DNA of 64,000 nucleotides from assembly GCA_015179025.1 (NCBI GenBank), contig WHUX01000041.1, forward strand, positions 1 to 64,000, read 5' to 3'. This DNA is from Terfezia claveryi (Eukaryota; Ascomycota; Pezizomycetes; Pezizales; Pezizaceae). This document shows, piece after piece, positions 24,283 through 37,189 of the stretch. Each line of letters opens with the position of its first letter. Position 1 is the stretch's first letter. The position numbers were made by a program, and so were the translations under genes. Under the pieces are notes generated by a model. It had not been told where the DNA came from and made no database searches. It was given only the letters and a program-made list of their open reading frames with translations.

Positions 24283-27200
24283 TCAATACCACCCCGCAAA
24301 CCTCCATCCCTCACCCTGCCCACTCCCGCCCGCCTTTGCCTCTTCATTCTCCCTCGATTCCCACGCCACAGCATCCTCTTCCAACAATTCAACCGCAGTA
24401 GTCACATTCCCATCTGCATGCCTCGCATATACCCTCAACTTATCCAACGCAAGATCTCCAGCAGCATCATCCGCGTAGCCCATGTCAATCAACAGTGCCA
24501 TACATTCATCAATCCTGGCGTCAAGGGACGAACGTCGAGATAGGGGTGGGGGGAGAAGAGAAAGAGCAGCGCTGCTTTCCCCACAGGATGGCCCGGCGAA
24601 ATTGTGAGACACGGCGGGTGATGAAATGGGTTGGGGTTGTGGCTGTGATGGCTCGGAGGTAACCTGGGTCTTTTCAGCGCTCCTCTCAGTAGGGCTTGAT
24701 GCAGCATTGGATTCACGATTGATACGTAATGGCCGAAGGACCAATACTGGTGACCGAGGGGGCGAGGGTGAAGCCGGATACGAGAATGGTGCTGGTGGGG
24801 CTGGGAGCGGTGAGTTTCTTGGGTGACGGCGAGGTGGTGATGAATCAGGTTTATCTGTTTCTTTCCTCCCTACTTCAAGTTCTGCAGCTACAGCCGCTTC
24901 TGCAAATACAGAAATCTCAGCATGTGGCGGCGGTGGGGGAGGTAGCGCTTGTGGAAGAAGAAAACTCTCGGCTCCACGCTCAAGCTGGTCTAAGAAATCA
25001 AACTGTGATTCAAACCCTCCAGGTAACCGATACATGTGTTGAGTTGGCGTATTTGGAGCTGACGGCTCGTGTTGTTCCCTTCGCTGGAGCTGCTCCGTTT
25101 GCTCCTCGAATTCCCGCTGTCGCACTTCTCCCTCATCCTGGACCGTCTCATTGTCATCATCCTGTTGCTGTTCCTCTTGCTCCTTTCCCTTCACGTCCTC
25201 TTTCTCTTCACCTACTGTCTTCTCACCTGCCAACTCCCTTAAATGTTGCTCAATCTTGAACCTCGGGGGACCCGGTGGGGTATAATTCCCTGGCTGTGCC
25301 CTCGGTCCTCTCGCAGTTGGACTTCTCCCCCTCCTGTCCTCCTCCGATCTAAAGGAAAACCCGTCATCATCATCTGTGAGAATACTATACTGCCTACCCA
25401 TAGCTCTTCTCCTGTGTGATGGATCATCCTCTTCTTCATCCTCTTCATCAACATCTGCAGGCCAGAAGGCTGCTGGAGGGACATATGTGTGCCTTATACC
25501 CTGCATACCTCCCAGTCCCATACCTTCACCTTGAAAGAAGGGGTTGCGGGACCCCATACTCATCTCGTCGGCGGTCTGACGGAAGTTCGCGAAGTGACTT
25601 GGGAACGAACCAGGCATCGGTGGCTTTGGCGCCTGTTGTGCCTGTTGAGTTAAGAAGGTAGCATGGAATGTGTTTGCCCTAGGGAGCGCTCTCAACAGAG
25701 GTGAGATTGATGGAGCCCAAGTATCCCGATGTACTGGGGGTACCGGCGGCTGTGAAGACTGTGGAGGCGGTGGAGTATTCCTGGCAAAGGCACCTCCATG
25801 AGGAGGGAATGGTGGAGGATAATTATGGTGGCTATGGCTCATGAAGGGTGACTGTGGCTGTCTGTTTCCCTCTTCATTGATATTATCATCCTCTGGCACC
25901 TCCGGTACCGGAGGAGTTCCCCGGTGAAGATTATGCAACAATGGATTCATGACCGGACGATGTGGCGGCAAATGCGGCAATAATGGAGACGACATCTCGA
26001 AGGCATCAATATCGTTCCCTGGCACAGCCGGGGCTGAAGGCATGTGTCTATGGTCAACTGGAACTGCGGGAGAACTTGGCTGCGAATAGGAGCCAACTGG
26101 AATAGCAGGTGTACTTCTCCTTGCTTCGCAGGCTACGGGTGTTGGCGATGACATATGTTGTCCATACATGCTATTACCCGTGCCCATACTTCGGCTCGAC
26201 TCCAGCGACTGTGTCCTGATGTGTCCTCTCGTCACAAACGGTGAATCGCGCCTGATGAAAGGAGAATGCAATGGTGCTGGTGAGGCTGGAGTAATTGGTA
26301 CCGGATTGGGCCTGAAATTGGGGAAAAACCTCGCCCCAGACGCAGGTCTAGAGGGGAAAATCGGCATATGCGCACCATGCATACTACCTGGGCGACTATG
26401 GTGTACCATACGCGAAGGGCTATCCATTCTTGGTGGGGTAGCGAACGGATTCTCCATCGACATGCTCATGTTTCGCTCTTCGTCGCCTTCCTCTTCTAAG
26501 CTGACATCACGGTGGTCAATGCACTCTTCTCCCACCCTCCTCCCCCTCAACACGGCCTCTTCACTAGCCTCCAACCTTATACGGAACATCTCTTCAAATG
26601 ACATTCCTGCCCAAGCCACGGCTCCAGGAGGCACTGGCACTTCACTGGCGACACGTTCGATCTCCTCCCATAAAGTCCGGGACAACTGTGGATTCTGCAG
26701 CTGATCCTGCAGGGTCGGCATGGGAATCCCTGCCAATACACGCTTAATGGCTGCATTATATGCCTGTTGGGCAGGAGATGGTGGCTGCTGTCCTGCAGGC
26801 AAATACCTCGAGTACATACCCATATCACCCATCCAGGAAGCCGGGGGGGCGGAGGAGCGGGATAGTTGAGGAACAAGTCGTTATATGGTGGCTGCGGGGC
26901 GAATGGTGCTGGTGGAGGAGGGGGGTGTGGGGGTGGGGAAGTCATGAATGATGGCAAACCACCATAACCATGCTCAAAGATCGGGCAAAAGTGACTATCA
27001 CTACCAAACCTTGGTGGCGGATAGTAGCTCCATGAAGCTGGTGAAGGTGGCTGGCGCGGCATTGCTGTCATCCTCGGTGGGCTTGTTCTCACACCAGGAA
27101 ACGAAGGTATGCCTGGTAACGGCATATGGGGGGACATATGTGGCATTGAGGGACCTGAGGGACCAGTCGAATGTGGCGGTGGAGGTGGCTGGAGGCCGGG

Positions 27201-29222
27201 AGGGAATGTAGGGAAGCCCATACAATGTCGTAAAATATCGGGATTCGAGCCATTCATAGGGAACCCCTCATCTCGCGAAAACCTGTTTTGAGCATCTCTT
27301 GCCCTTTGGAGCCCCCTAAGCACATCTGCTCGCTCATTCATTGCTGATTCACATGGAGTAATGTATGGATTATATGATTGGTAATGTGATGGGCCAAACG
27401 GACTAGAAGGGACGCTATTTGAATGTCCTGTGAAATTGTGCATCCTGGATGAATGGCTGACTCTTGGTGAGAAGTTGGTAGGTGCAGCAAGATCATCCTC
27501 GTCATCGTCACTGGAGTCAGAGTCACCAGCGTCGTCGTGTTCTGGGGCATGGATGGTGATATTTTTCCTTTCGTCATCAGACACATCTATCGGAGTTTTC
27601 TTGGGAACTGGAGGTGGGGTCGAAGTATGTGCGGAAGATGGTGACTGAACATGTGGAATATCCAATGGTTCCGGTTCCACTTTTGGCGGGACAGGTGGAG
27701 GAACTACTACATTCTCCACTTTCGTAAAGAAAATTCCCTCCTTCCTCGCAAAGCCGGGAGCTTCCTCATCTGGAACCTCTTCCACAAATGGCCTTGGTGG
27801 CGCAGCTCGCTTAGGTGGCTCCTCAGTCGCCTTCCCCTTCCCCTTATCCTTTCCAGAAGAACTCTTCCTGCCATTCGGTTCAGCAACATCCCCCAAGAAC
27901 TCCCTTATTGCTCTCTCAAGCTCCCTCCTCTCCTCTGCTGCTTCTTCCCTGGTTTGGTTTGTTCCCTCCACAACATCCCTCACAGCCCTCTTGACCTCTC
28001 CACCAACAACTTGACCGACATGTTGATAAGCCTCCCCAACCTCTTTCACCGTATTCTTCACTGTTCCAACGAAGTTTTGTAGTTCACTAATATCAATACT
28101 CCTGGTGGCTTCTGCAGCCTGGACCGCCGCAGCCGTAGCTTCCCTAGCAGCAGTGTCCAACAGACTACGAATAGTCTCAATACCATTTTGAACCTCTATA
28201 ACGGGGAGATCGCGTGATAAAGAAGCTGCCGTCCTTGCTGCCGAGGCTGAAGTTTGAGCAAGTGTTAAGATGGATGAGCGAAGGGCTGAGAATAATTGTG
28301 GGTTTCTGGTAGGAAATCCCGTAATAAATTGATCTAGTGAATGTGAATGCTGTGACTCCTCTGTGGTAGATGAAGCATCGGGCGTCTCAGCCGGAAGCTC
28401 AATAGGTGGAGTCGGAGCTCTTTCTGGCAGAGATGAAACAGCAACCTCCGGAGATGTTTCCGGAGATGTTGATGGAAGAGCTCCACGCATAGTATACTTT
28501 GATCCCTCCGCAGCTGCATCTCCTATGGCCTCCAGATCACTAGCCCCGCCCATCAGCCTCGACAGCTCATTCTCAAACATTGCCAAAAAGGGCCTCCCCT
28601 CCTGCAAATCCTCAAGCACAGTTGGTGCAGCATCCTCTGGAGTCAGCTCCACCAACGGTCCACGTTCTATAGATACTGGCACTGGCGCTTCGATAACGGA
28701 GGATATTGATGTATCTGATGACCTTTGTCGCTGTCGGCGATGCATCCTCTGCAGCACCCCCTCCCAAACAGGCAGTCCCTTCTTGGGATTCTGCAAGTCG
28801 AATACTATTGGGTTTTGCGGATGTAGTTCTTCTACTCGAGTATATAACTCAGCTGATGACCCAACCTATGAATATGAATCCTGATTAGCATCGCCTTCTT
28901 TTTTATTAAATGAAAAACCCCAAAGGATAACTGTATTGAACTTATGGAAAAGAAATGGACATACTTCAATCGTATCCCCATCATCCTCATCAATGTAGAC
29001 CAATATTGCCTCTGGGTGTTCTTTTATTATTCGATCATACTCCTCCTTCTCCTCCAGTTTGACATCCGCGTTCTCATGTTCGCATTCAGGTACGATACAT
29101 GACTCTACGATACTACTACTTCCCTCATCGGAAACCACAAAATCAGTATAACTGCCATCCGAGACACCCGACAAATTCGTGGCGCAGCATCTCAGTCCTA
29201 AGACTTGGAAAGTCGGTAACAT
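24283..29222 (-). CDS. Large proline-rich protein with C-terminal UBA domain
   Basis: Proposed exons are 28965-29222, 26820-28865 and 24283-26763, all phase 0, giving about 1594 residues. Intron 1 (99 nt, GTATGT to ATAG) is sound. Near residue 75, YIDEDDGDTIEV resembles the acidic OPCA loop of PB1 domains, but the basic half of a PB1 is not visible. A helical, alanine/glutamate-rich segment lies around residues 270-370. Long Pro/Ser/His-rich disordered regions follow. The C-terminus (about 60 residues) holds a UBA-type fold with DECMALLIDMGYADDAAG, which would bind ubiquitin. A role in ubiquitin-linked cargo handling is an inference. Between exons 2 and 3 the frame changes. I model a 56-nt GTATGT...CAACAG intron, but it lacks a branch site, and a one-base slip in the C7 run near 26850 would also explain it. 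Confidence 0.78.
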
Positions 29223-31251
29223 CGTTTCGCTGGATATGTTGAAATATCTATCGACCACGGAGAATCGATGACCCCGGCGAACGGGCCAAAAGGGGAGAAC
29301 AGATGGATGGGGAGGGAGGTGGAAGCAGAACAATAAGCTTTAAATTAAATCACTACTTCTGGAATAAATTGCTGGGCTAGATCGATATGGATGACCTTTC
29401 TTTTTCGTTTCCAGAAACCAAGAATAATTCGACAGGATTGGGGTTTGTGGGAATAGCTCGCTGCACCACAAGTGTCTCGTTTGGCTGCTCGTTGTGATGG
29501 CCCTTGTGATTTGAGAGGTTGGTGGAGTTGCAGAGTTCGACGAGAGTTGATTTGCAATTCACCTCGCCAGTCAAGTCATAGGCCCAGGTAATGAGCTCAG
29601 TACGGTACCACCAGTTGGCTGTGCTGTAGGTGATATTACAGCGTGCGTAGGCCGGGGTTTATTAATACCTCAGCAGGTGCATCCGCGAGCGGCAAGTACT
29701 GTATGTATGTATGTATGTATGTATGTATGTATGTACTGTCCGTTGATGAGATGATGAACCACAGGCAGGTATATCGTATATCGCCTGCGTCCTGATGTGA
29801 GGATTGAGCTGTTGGATGGGCGCTCAACTGTCTTAAAGGAACGGCCTTACGGCTGCGTATTCGCCTACAGTCGGGAAATCACAAGCCAGTAAGGATACGT
29901 GGTAGGTATTGGCCACAAGCACTTCGCAAGCTGGAGATGTACAGTAGGTATGTTATATGAGTAGATCCGTCAGGCAACGAGACAAGAGGCAAAGCAGCTT
30001 GTGTGTGGGAGGTACTAAGGAGGTGCGTTGGTGAGCTGTTCTGCATTATTTGTGTCGCTTGGTCACAAAAGCAATGAGGCGTGCAGTTACGTGTAGTTGG
30101 CTCGTTTCAGTGCAGCACAAACAGCCGCACCAGCGTGTGGGTGGGGTGTGGGCGGGTGGGATGGGGTGGGTGGGAAACAATATGGAGGGATCGGAAATCG
30201 TAGTCTGGTGGAATAGATATGGAACGAGATTGAATTGACATGATATCATGGGCTATATCCACAATTATAAGTACAAGTACATGATAGAATATTCCCAGAT
30301 TGCCCAGATATTTATTGGTTGCTGTATTTTTACGTAGGCATCTGGTTAGGAGTCTCGAGACGGATTGCTGTCCACAGCCCTGACTTCATTCTGGCATCAC
30401 AGGATGCAAGGCATGAAGAAATAAGTATATATATATATATATTGGCATTCTGATAGGCTGATGCGGCAGATCCTTTTGATGGTTAACTCTATGGTTAACT
30501 CTATGGTTAACTCTATCTCTAAAACGACTTTCCGTTAGTAATCGTAACTCGCCGTCGTCGGATATGGCTAATGCATCTGCAATAAAACAGGACCTTGGAT
30601 GTTCCAGTGACCCCTCCTCCAACTGCTCCACTGGATATGCTTTGCCTTACGTATACATCGACTGACCGATCACCACCCTCATAGATACATCGGGTCGGGA
30701 TTGATAGCAAACCCGACTGCAGTATCATGGCTGCCACCGGTGTGAGTTAGGTACCTAGCCCTGGCGGGGGGTTTACCGTCACGGGGAAGCCTCACCCAAG
30801 TCCACGTTTCAATCTCATCTGCCTTTGTTTGAAACTAGGCCGGGCTCATGGTTGTCGAAAGCAAGGCTTCGGAATCAGATGCTCGTCCTTCTCTGCCTGA
30901 TAACTTGTACCGGTAGCCCTTCAATATCTAGGAATCGCTCTGGAAGCATCTGAGAGATGCTGACGACTGCAGTTGACTCTTTTAGAGCCCATTGTTTCCG
31001 ATTTGCCCAGTGGCGAGGCTCTCACCGGCACAGCACCATAGTCTTACCATGACGAATCTATCCTGGTGTGTATTACCTGTAGCCATCACGTGCAAGACTA
31101 ACCAACAATAATATTACAGTATAGTCTCGCCAAGTCTAAGAGCCTCCGATGAACGCGACCGAGTGCCAGTAAGGTCCACTTGAGTTACCCTCAGCTCATT
31201 CTTGTGCCCTTTCCATTGCAAATCATTCGCGGGGCAATTCGATGACCAATA
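29223..31251. other. Spacer between divergent genes
   Basis: This separates the divergent UBA and SNIP1-like genes, so both promoters lie here. It contains a (GTAT)n microsatellite, a TA run at 30424-30441, three copies of ATGGTTAACTCT at about 30478-30513, and one TAGTCTGGTGG motif at 30201. No gene is supported. Confidence 0.55.
29699..29735. repeat. (GTAT)n microsatellite
   Basis: About nine uninterrupted copies of the tetranucleotide GTAT. Confidence 0.95.
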
Positions 31252-32313
31252 ATGTCAAGCCCATGGGACACCTGCCCGCCTCCCAGGCGGGACCCTGGTA
31301 GGGGAGGGCGTGATCATGAGGGGAGCAAGCGAGAAAGCCGAAAGGACAGGGAAAGAGACATTGACCGACGTGACCGAGGCCGAGACTGGGACCCAAAAGA
31401 CCGGAAAAAAGAAGGAGTGTGGGAACGGGATAGAGAGTGGGATAGAGAACGGGACAGACCAAGAAGTGGCCGAGACAGCGGGAAGCTGAGAGACGATGTA
31501 AAACGCCGCTCTCGGGATAGAAGTCAGGAAAGGAATAGAGACCGTGATCGGGAACCGCGGAGGTCAAAGGGCAGAGAAGGGGAAGACAGAACCCGAGAGA
31601 GCGATCGATATAAAGGACGAGACCGAGAAATTGAGCGAGAACAATCTCCGAAAGCAGAATACCGGGGGGGTGGATACCGAAACCGCTCTCCACTACCCTA
31701 TCAACAAGTCAGCTTTAAAGGCCAATCTGGCCGCAGTCGGCCCGGCGATGTCATCCCCCAAAAAGCCGACCCTCCAAAAGAGAAAGAGAAAGCCAACTTC
31801 GACAACACCGGCCTCCTCGCCGCTGCCTCCAACACCCTCAATTCCGTCGTCCTCAAATACACGGAACCCGTAGACTCCCGCATGCCCCCTGCACATACCC
31901 GGTGGAGGCTGTTTACATTCAAAGACGGGGAGATTGTCGGTACACCGCTGGATCTGAATACACAGCCAACTTGGTTGTTTGGAAGGGATAGGCTAGTTGC
32001 GGATATTCCGGTGGATCATCCAAGTTGTAGCAAACAGCATGCGGTGATTCAGTTTAGGAATGTTGTCAAGAAGAATGAGTTCGGGGATAAGGAAGGGGGG
32101 GTGAGGCCGTATGTGGTGGATCTGGAGAGTGCGAATGGAACTTTTTTGAATAAGGTGAAGCTGGAGGAGAGGAGGTTTATGGAGATGAGAGAAAGGGATA
32201 TGTTGGTTTTTGGGGAGAGTACAAGGTATGATGGGCTGAATTTCAATCTCACTTCAATCACAATGACTGACACTGGTATTAGGGAGTATATCTTGATGAT
32301 GGAGAAGGACTAG
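31252..32313 (+). CDS. SNIP1/Pml1-type FHA splicing factor
   Basis: Proposed exons are 31252-32225 and 32283-32313, giving 334 residues. The first 160 residues are dense in Arg-Asp/Arg-Glu/Arg-Ser dipeptides, the RS/RD-like tail of SNIP1 and related factors. The FHA domain follows. WLFGRD is at about residue 240, then DHPSCSKQHAVIQF and DLESANGTFLNK, which hold the phosphopeptide-binding Arg, Ser/His and Asn of the fold. In yeast, Pml1 is part of the RES complex, which promotes splicing and retains pre-mRNA in the nucleus. The 57-nt segment 32226-32282 (GTATGA ... CTGAC ... TTAG) is open in frame, but removing it gives FGESTR-EYILMME, the usual SNIP1 ending. An unspliced mRNA would add 19 residues before the end. 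The start at 31252 is the first ATG of the frame. Confidence 0.9.
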   Translation: MSSPWDTCPPPRRDPGRGGRDHEGSKRESRKDRERDIDRRDRGRDWDPKDRKKEGVWERDREWDRERDRPRSGRDSGKLRDDVKRRSRDRSQERNRDRDREPRRSKGREGEDRTRESDRYKGRDREIEREQSPKAEYRGGGYRNRSPLPYQQVSFKGQSGRSRPGDVIPQKADPPKEKEKANFDNTGLLAAASNTLNSVVLKYTEPVDSRMPPAHTRWRLFTFKDGEIVGTPLDLNTQPTWLFGRDRLVADIPVDHPSCSKQHAVIQFRNVVKKNEFGDKEGGVRPYVVDLESANGTFLNKVKLEERRFMEMRERDMLVFGESTRYDGLNFNLTSITMTDTGIREYILMMEKD

Positions 32314-33986
32314 TTGAATCACCAGGTGATAAAGCTGTTAGCAGGAGAACCCAAGAGTATAGATACAGGCAATACTATATGGCTAAACTGCTTCGATGGA
32401 GGGAGTCTAGCTAACATGAATATACTGTAATCCCCAACCCTCACTACCATGTAGCGTATTTCGATGAATTTCCTTCACAATCTTGAATATTGCTCTGTAG
32501 TCTCCCTCATTTATATTGATCTCTTGCAGCCCAGTTCATCCATCGTATGTGCCAAACGTTCATGAATTTTGGTATTCCTAGAGTTAGTATCGTACTGATA
32601 GATATCGCGCTGGCTGCTGGATAGTTAGTCTAGACGATGCTTCAGGCCTGCAATCAATAGAATGCCACTTACCATCTACCCGGGGTTGTCTTCATAAGTG
32701 ATGCCGTCCGCCGATATAGCCCAAGCCACATTCGTGCAGTTTGGGCCGAGTTATCACAATTACTCAGAGTCGTCTTGCATAATCTAAAATGTGGGCTACG
32801 GAGCTTTTGAAGTTGGCCGGGGGATGCAAAAGTGATATTATCGGCTGAATATCTGGAGTACATATACGTACCTCTGCCCTCTCTAGGTACACTTTGTCTA
32901 CCTGATTGCATATATCACCCCTCAGAGCACTTACCCTCAACCTGTGATGGACAAACTTTCCTGAGGTGGAGCTTCCCATCTCCGCAGCATGGTTGTACCC
33001 ATCATCGGCACTCTTGGCAACATCTCTCACCTGGCACGAGACTAATCTACAAGACTTATTCACTAGCCCAAACAGGAAGTATCACTATCTCCCTCTATCA
33101 TCAACAACCCTTTCCCACCTAGCCCATACCAAGAGAGATCAACAAACAAACAATAATATCTGCTACCTAGCAACCTCAGTCAGCTGATGTAGTTTTGTCC
33201 AACTATAAGGCGCCTCCCCTCCTACTAGTCTCCTTCTCTTCACCACCACCCGAGAACGTAAGAATTTTACATTCGAGCTGTCTCACCACCATCAGATCTC
33301 TGCACTGGTACTGCGAAAAACACATCTTTTTTCAGATTTGATTAATTGATCATATTTGAATCAAATCTATTTCTTCCTTCTCTCGATTGATTCGACAATT
33401 ACTTTGACTTTGGTCTTTGAGATTCGGTGTTGTTTTTCGAGTCATAACATCACCACCTCATCTGTCGACTCGACTCGAGTTTCACAACTTCATCACTTCA
33501 CTTCGATCGGATCCTGCTGGGTCCTTATACTGTTCTGCTCGACTAGTAAATCTAGTAGAAAGCGATTCATTAAAAGGTACATACACATTCAATATCCATT
33601 AGCCTCAAATTAAAGACTGTTTTGAATATGAAGTTTGCTTCAATCGAGTACCAAACTACAGTAACTAAACCTTTTCCATATAGTTCCCTCATCTGCCACG
33701 CCCATTCAGCTCGAGTACTACAGCTTGCATTCTGTGTACTTTGTTCGAGCAACTCGACAAAGAGTTTAACCATTCGGTTCAGATTTATCTGCATTCAAAG
33801 GTTTGTGGCGAGATTCACTCAATCTATTTAGCTACTCCGCTTTATTTTATATATATATATTTTTTTCATTTACATTTCTGACCTCGCGCAATTTCTAGCA
33901 ATCAAGATACTTATCTTCAGATCTCCAATCTCGTAGATTCATAGATCCTCACAAGATTACCCTCAAGTCCTCACTAGCGCAACGAA
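32314..33986. other. Spacer and CT-rich leader
   Basis: No gene is supported. The 3' half (33190-33980) is pyrimidine-rich, with TATATATATA at 33850, and probably forms the promoter and long 5' leader of the next gene. Confidence 0.5.
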
Positions 33987-36475
33987 ATGCCTGGTGCCTG
34001 GGCGGCCAAGCATCCCGATGCCAGTTCGGCAGTCAGGGTGGCTCCTAATAAGAATTCTACTAGACTAGCTGTTAATGTAGCTAATCGTAATACACGCGCT
34101 CCTGCTCAATCGGCCGCGGTTAATAATTCGACCGTTAGACGTCCATTGGTGGCTCCTACTAGGCCTCCTAATGTCGCTAATAATACTAATACTCGCGCTC
34201 CTAATAATTCGACAGCTACGCCAGCTACGCCAGCTAGGCCAGATAATGTAGCTAATGTTAATAGGCCCAGTCTTGCTCAAAGAGCAGCTACTCCAGTCCC
34301 CCGTACCAGTACAGATAAACCCCTTCCTGGCGTGTGGAAGGCTCCAGAAAAGAGAAGTCCTTTGAGCCAGAAGTTGCTCAGGAAGGTCGATGCTACCAGA
34401 AAGACCTTGGCCCAGAGAGGCGGCGAGCCCATTGTTCCCAAGGCGGAGGAGGAGCCCAAGCATATAAATACGGCCATTAAGAAAAGCAGCCCGATCTCCC
34501 GCTATCTTGCACCCAAGATCGAGGCTACACGGTTATCCTTGGCCGATCGAGCTGCGTTGCCGTACTCGGCTCCTCAGCCAAAGAAAGCGCAAAGCGCCGA
34601 ACTCGCGCTCCCTGTATGGAAGCCCAAGACGGTGCAAGTACCGGTAGCCAATTCGAACGGGAGAGGTGAGCAGGATTGCCCCCCCTGCATGCGCATTTGC
34701 GTGCGCTCTATTGTTACATCCCGCAAACACAGCCCTATTCGCGACATCGACGTCAACGACTGTGGGGAAGCCAACGACGACGGTGAAGACGAGTGCGGAC
34801 GTCGCACTGAGAGAACCAGTACTATAAATAGGTTGAGGGGACAAAGTACCGATAGTTTTATCAGCGACGACGGTATTGAGTTCATTGATTATCCTTCCCC
34901 AATCCACAACCACAATTTCGGAGAGGGGCTTCTCGGCACTGCACGAGACTCTGTTGATAAGACTCCTTCAGTTGATAAGACTCCTTCAACTGATCCTTTT
35001 GATTTCGACTACGATACCGATAGCAGAGAAGGTCTTTTCGGGGCTCTTTTTGTGCAAGAGCATTTGTCGTGCGGAGGGCGTGGAATTACAACGCCGGGAA
35101 CTGAGCGCGCACAAAACTATTTCTCTGTTCCTGAATCCCAAGAGATTGCTGGTGGCGTTGAATCCCGCAACGAAGAAAATACTTTAGAGAATCTTGACGA
35201 ATCTACCACTCCTGCGGAAACACTTGTTGGCGTTGATCAACCGGAGGAAGAAAAGACTTTGGAGGGTCTAGAAAAATCAGCCAGTACAGAACAACAGAGA
35301 ACTGGCCACGCAGAGAACATCTCTGACTCTATTATTTCTGAAATTAACGAGCTTGTCCGTTTTGATCATCCTGAGGAAGAAAATACTTTGGAGATTCTAA
35401 AGGGAGTTGCCAGTGTCGAAGAACAGAAGACTGGCCACGCGGAGGGTGTTTACAGCCGTATTTCCGAATCTGAATTTCAGGAGGTCGTTGGTGGCCTTAA
35501 TATTTCAACCGAAGAAAGCACTTCGGAAGGTGCAGAGGCATTAGCCGCTCACGAGGAACATCAGGCGGTAGTTGCACGCCAACCAACTGACGCTACTCTT
35601 CAAGCGTTTGTTGGACAGCTTGAAGCGGTATACTGCCAACAAATCATCCAGCTTGAACAAGATATAAAAGAGGCTGAGCAATCAGAACTCCGCCTTCAAG
35701 CCACCCTCGACAAGGAAGCGGAGATTAGCAGACAGCTCATCAAGAGCATCAATAGCCTCGAAAAGGAGTTAACAGAACAAAATTTAAAGGAAAAAGAGGC
35801 TCGACAGCTGGCCGAGACATCGTACGCCAGGCTTCGCAAAGCGATCAACGAGCGAGGTGCTATCGGTATTGACGACAAAGTCCAAAAATCCTGCACTCGA
35901 CTGTTAGCAGCAATAACCGTTCAAGCAGTTGAATATCAGGGGATTGTTCAACCATTCGGGACTGTTGGGAAATCGGCGAATATAACCAGCAGGAACAAGG
36001 GAAAGCAGAGAGAAATCGTCTATCCTATTGGGAAGTATGTATCCATATTAACAAAGCTCTACAGATGGACTAACGGTGCTTTCTATACAGTTCTCACAAA
36101 CAATTCAAGGAACTCAAAAAGAACGAGCTCAACTACATTTCTAAGATCGTGCCTTCATCTTCTAAGCCAGAATCATCTAGACAGAGCCCTAGATCAAGTG
36201 GCGAGAATCACTGGGGGTATAACACTAGACCTACTAGTGCCGGGAGTTTCAGCAGTGTGTCTAGCGATCGCTATATTTCTTCTATTGTGCTCACTGCAAA
36301 GGAATTACATTGGGTTTTAAACAGGCCTGAGGTTAAGCATTCAGCAAGAATCAGGGATCACGGGCTTGGGGTCAAGAGGGACAGTGCGGTGTCTGCCTCT
36401 GCAAGCCCTGAGGCAGAAGGAAGCATTACGGTGGAAGGTGACCAAGAGTCTGGGGAGGAGTCAGAGATCTTTTAA
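33987..36475 (+). CDS. Unrecognised coiled-coil protein
   Basis: Two exons (33987-36034 and 36091-36475) give 810 residues. The 56-nt intron has GTATGT, an ACTAAC branch site and ATACAG. The N-terminal 110 residues are low complexity (Asn, Thr, Ala, Pro, with repeated NNST and TPATPA-like runs). Residues 100-190 hold two related basic blocks (SPLSQKLLRKVDATRKTLAQR and SPISRYLAPKIEATRLSLADR), a plain internal duplication. A middle acidic region repeats a PEEE.TLE.L unit three to four times. Residues about 540-620 form a strong heptad coiled coil. No known domain was recognised. It lies just upstream of, and on the same strand as, the ApsB/Mto1 gene, but no functional link is shown. Confidence 0.75.
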
Positions 36476-36599
36476 AGATTTCTTTACTGGGTTTTCGGGG
36501 AAGTTGAGTGCGTGGGAAGAGAACGACGAGGTGGAAACTTTGAAGGTAGTGCTTTTTGCTCAGATTGTAGACGGGGGACGAGGACGCGAAACTGTAGCC

Positions 36600-37080
36600 A
36601 GCTTTTTGAATACACAGAGTGCTTACTCCACCGTCCCCATCAACAGTGAACCTCGTGCTGATATCACTGACGCGACTCTCGAGTGCCCTTCATCCGGAGA
36701 AGGAGAAAACCCTCAAGAAGTGTATTCATTTCGCAGAGCTCCGCAACGCTAAACTGTTTCGAGCCTCAGAAAGCTTCTGGCACGAGACTACCTGGTTCGC
36801 AAAAGCAAAGGGAGGAGACCACGATAGGGAAGCGATAGCCCTTATCAAAAGAACACTTCATTTTTCTCCGTGCGGACCGATTTGGGGAAGCCGCAGGGAG
36901 TAACTCGGGACTAAAGTACGAAGCCTCGAATCATTCCTCGAAAACAAGGTCACTATCTGGTTTGTAAGGGACGAGTAATTCGACGAACTACATACAGCTG
37001 CAACCTGGTTGGATGCGGTTTCTAGTGGGTCGGAATTCAACGAACATTACGCGAAGCTAAAAACGGGCAATTAAAGCTTA
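36600..37080 (+). pseudogene. Decayed reading frame, unrecognised
   Basis: One frame stays protein-like over about 480 bases but is cut by three TAA codons (36901, about 36976 and about 37072). Pieces such as CIHFAELRNAKLFRASE, RSLESFLENKVTIWF and FDELHTAATWLDAV follow each other without a frame change. This fits a gene remnant, or exons whose splice sites I failed to see. It is not part of either neighbour in my models. Confidence 0.35.
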
Positions 37081-37189
37081 ATCTTGAGCCGCAATCTGCT
37101 GGGAAAGAGCAATTCTGCAACAATAACAACAGAGCTGCGATTGATAAAGCGTACAGGGACCTTGAGGCTGGAAGGCAGCATCTTTGGAG

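Noticed and set aside
26577..26820. Continuation of exon 2 of the UBA gene in its original frame
   Set aside because: The other frame is open for 2.5 kb and carries the UBA domain, so the overlap is only the tail of a frame beyond the splice or slip site.
31223..31693. Minus-strand frame of 156 codons
   Set aside because: It is a shadow of the Arg/Asp-rich part of the SNIP1-like gene, where repeated codons open the opposite strand.
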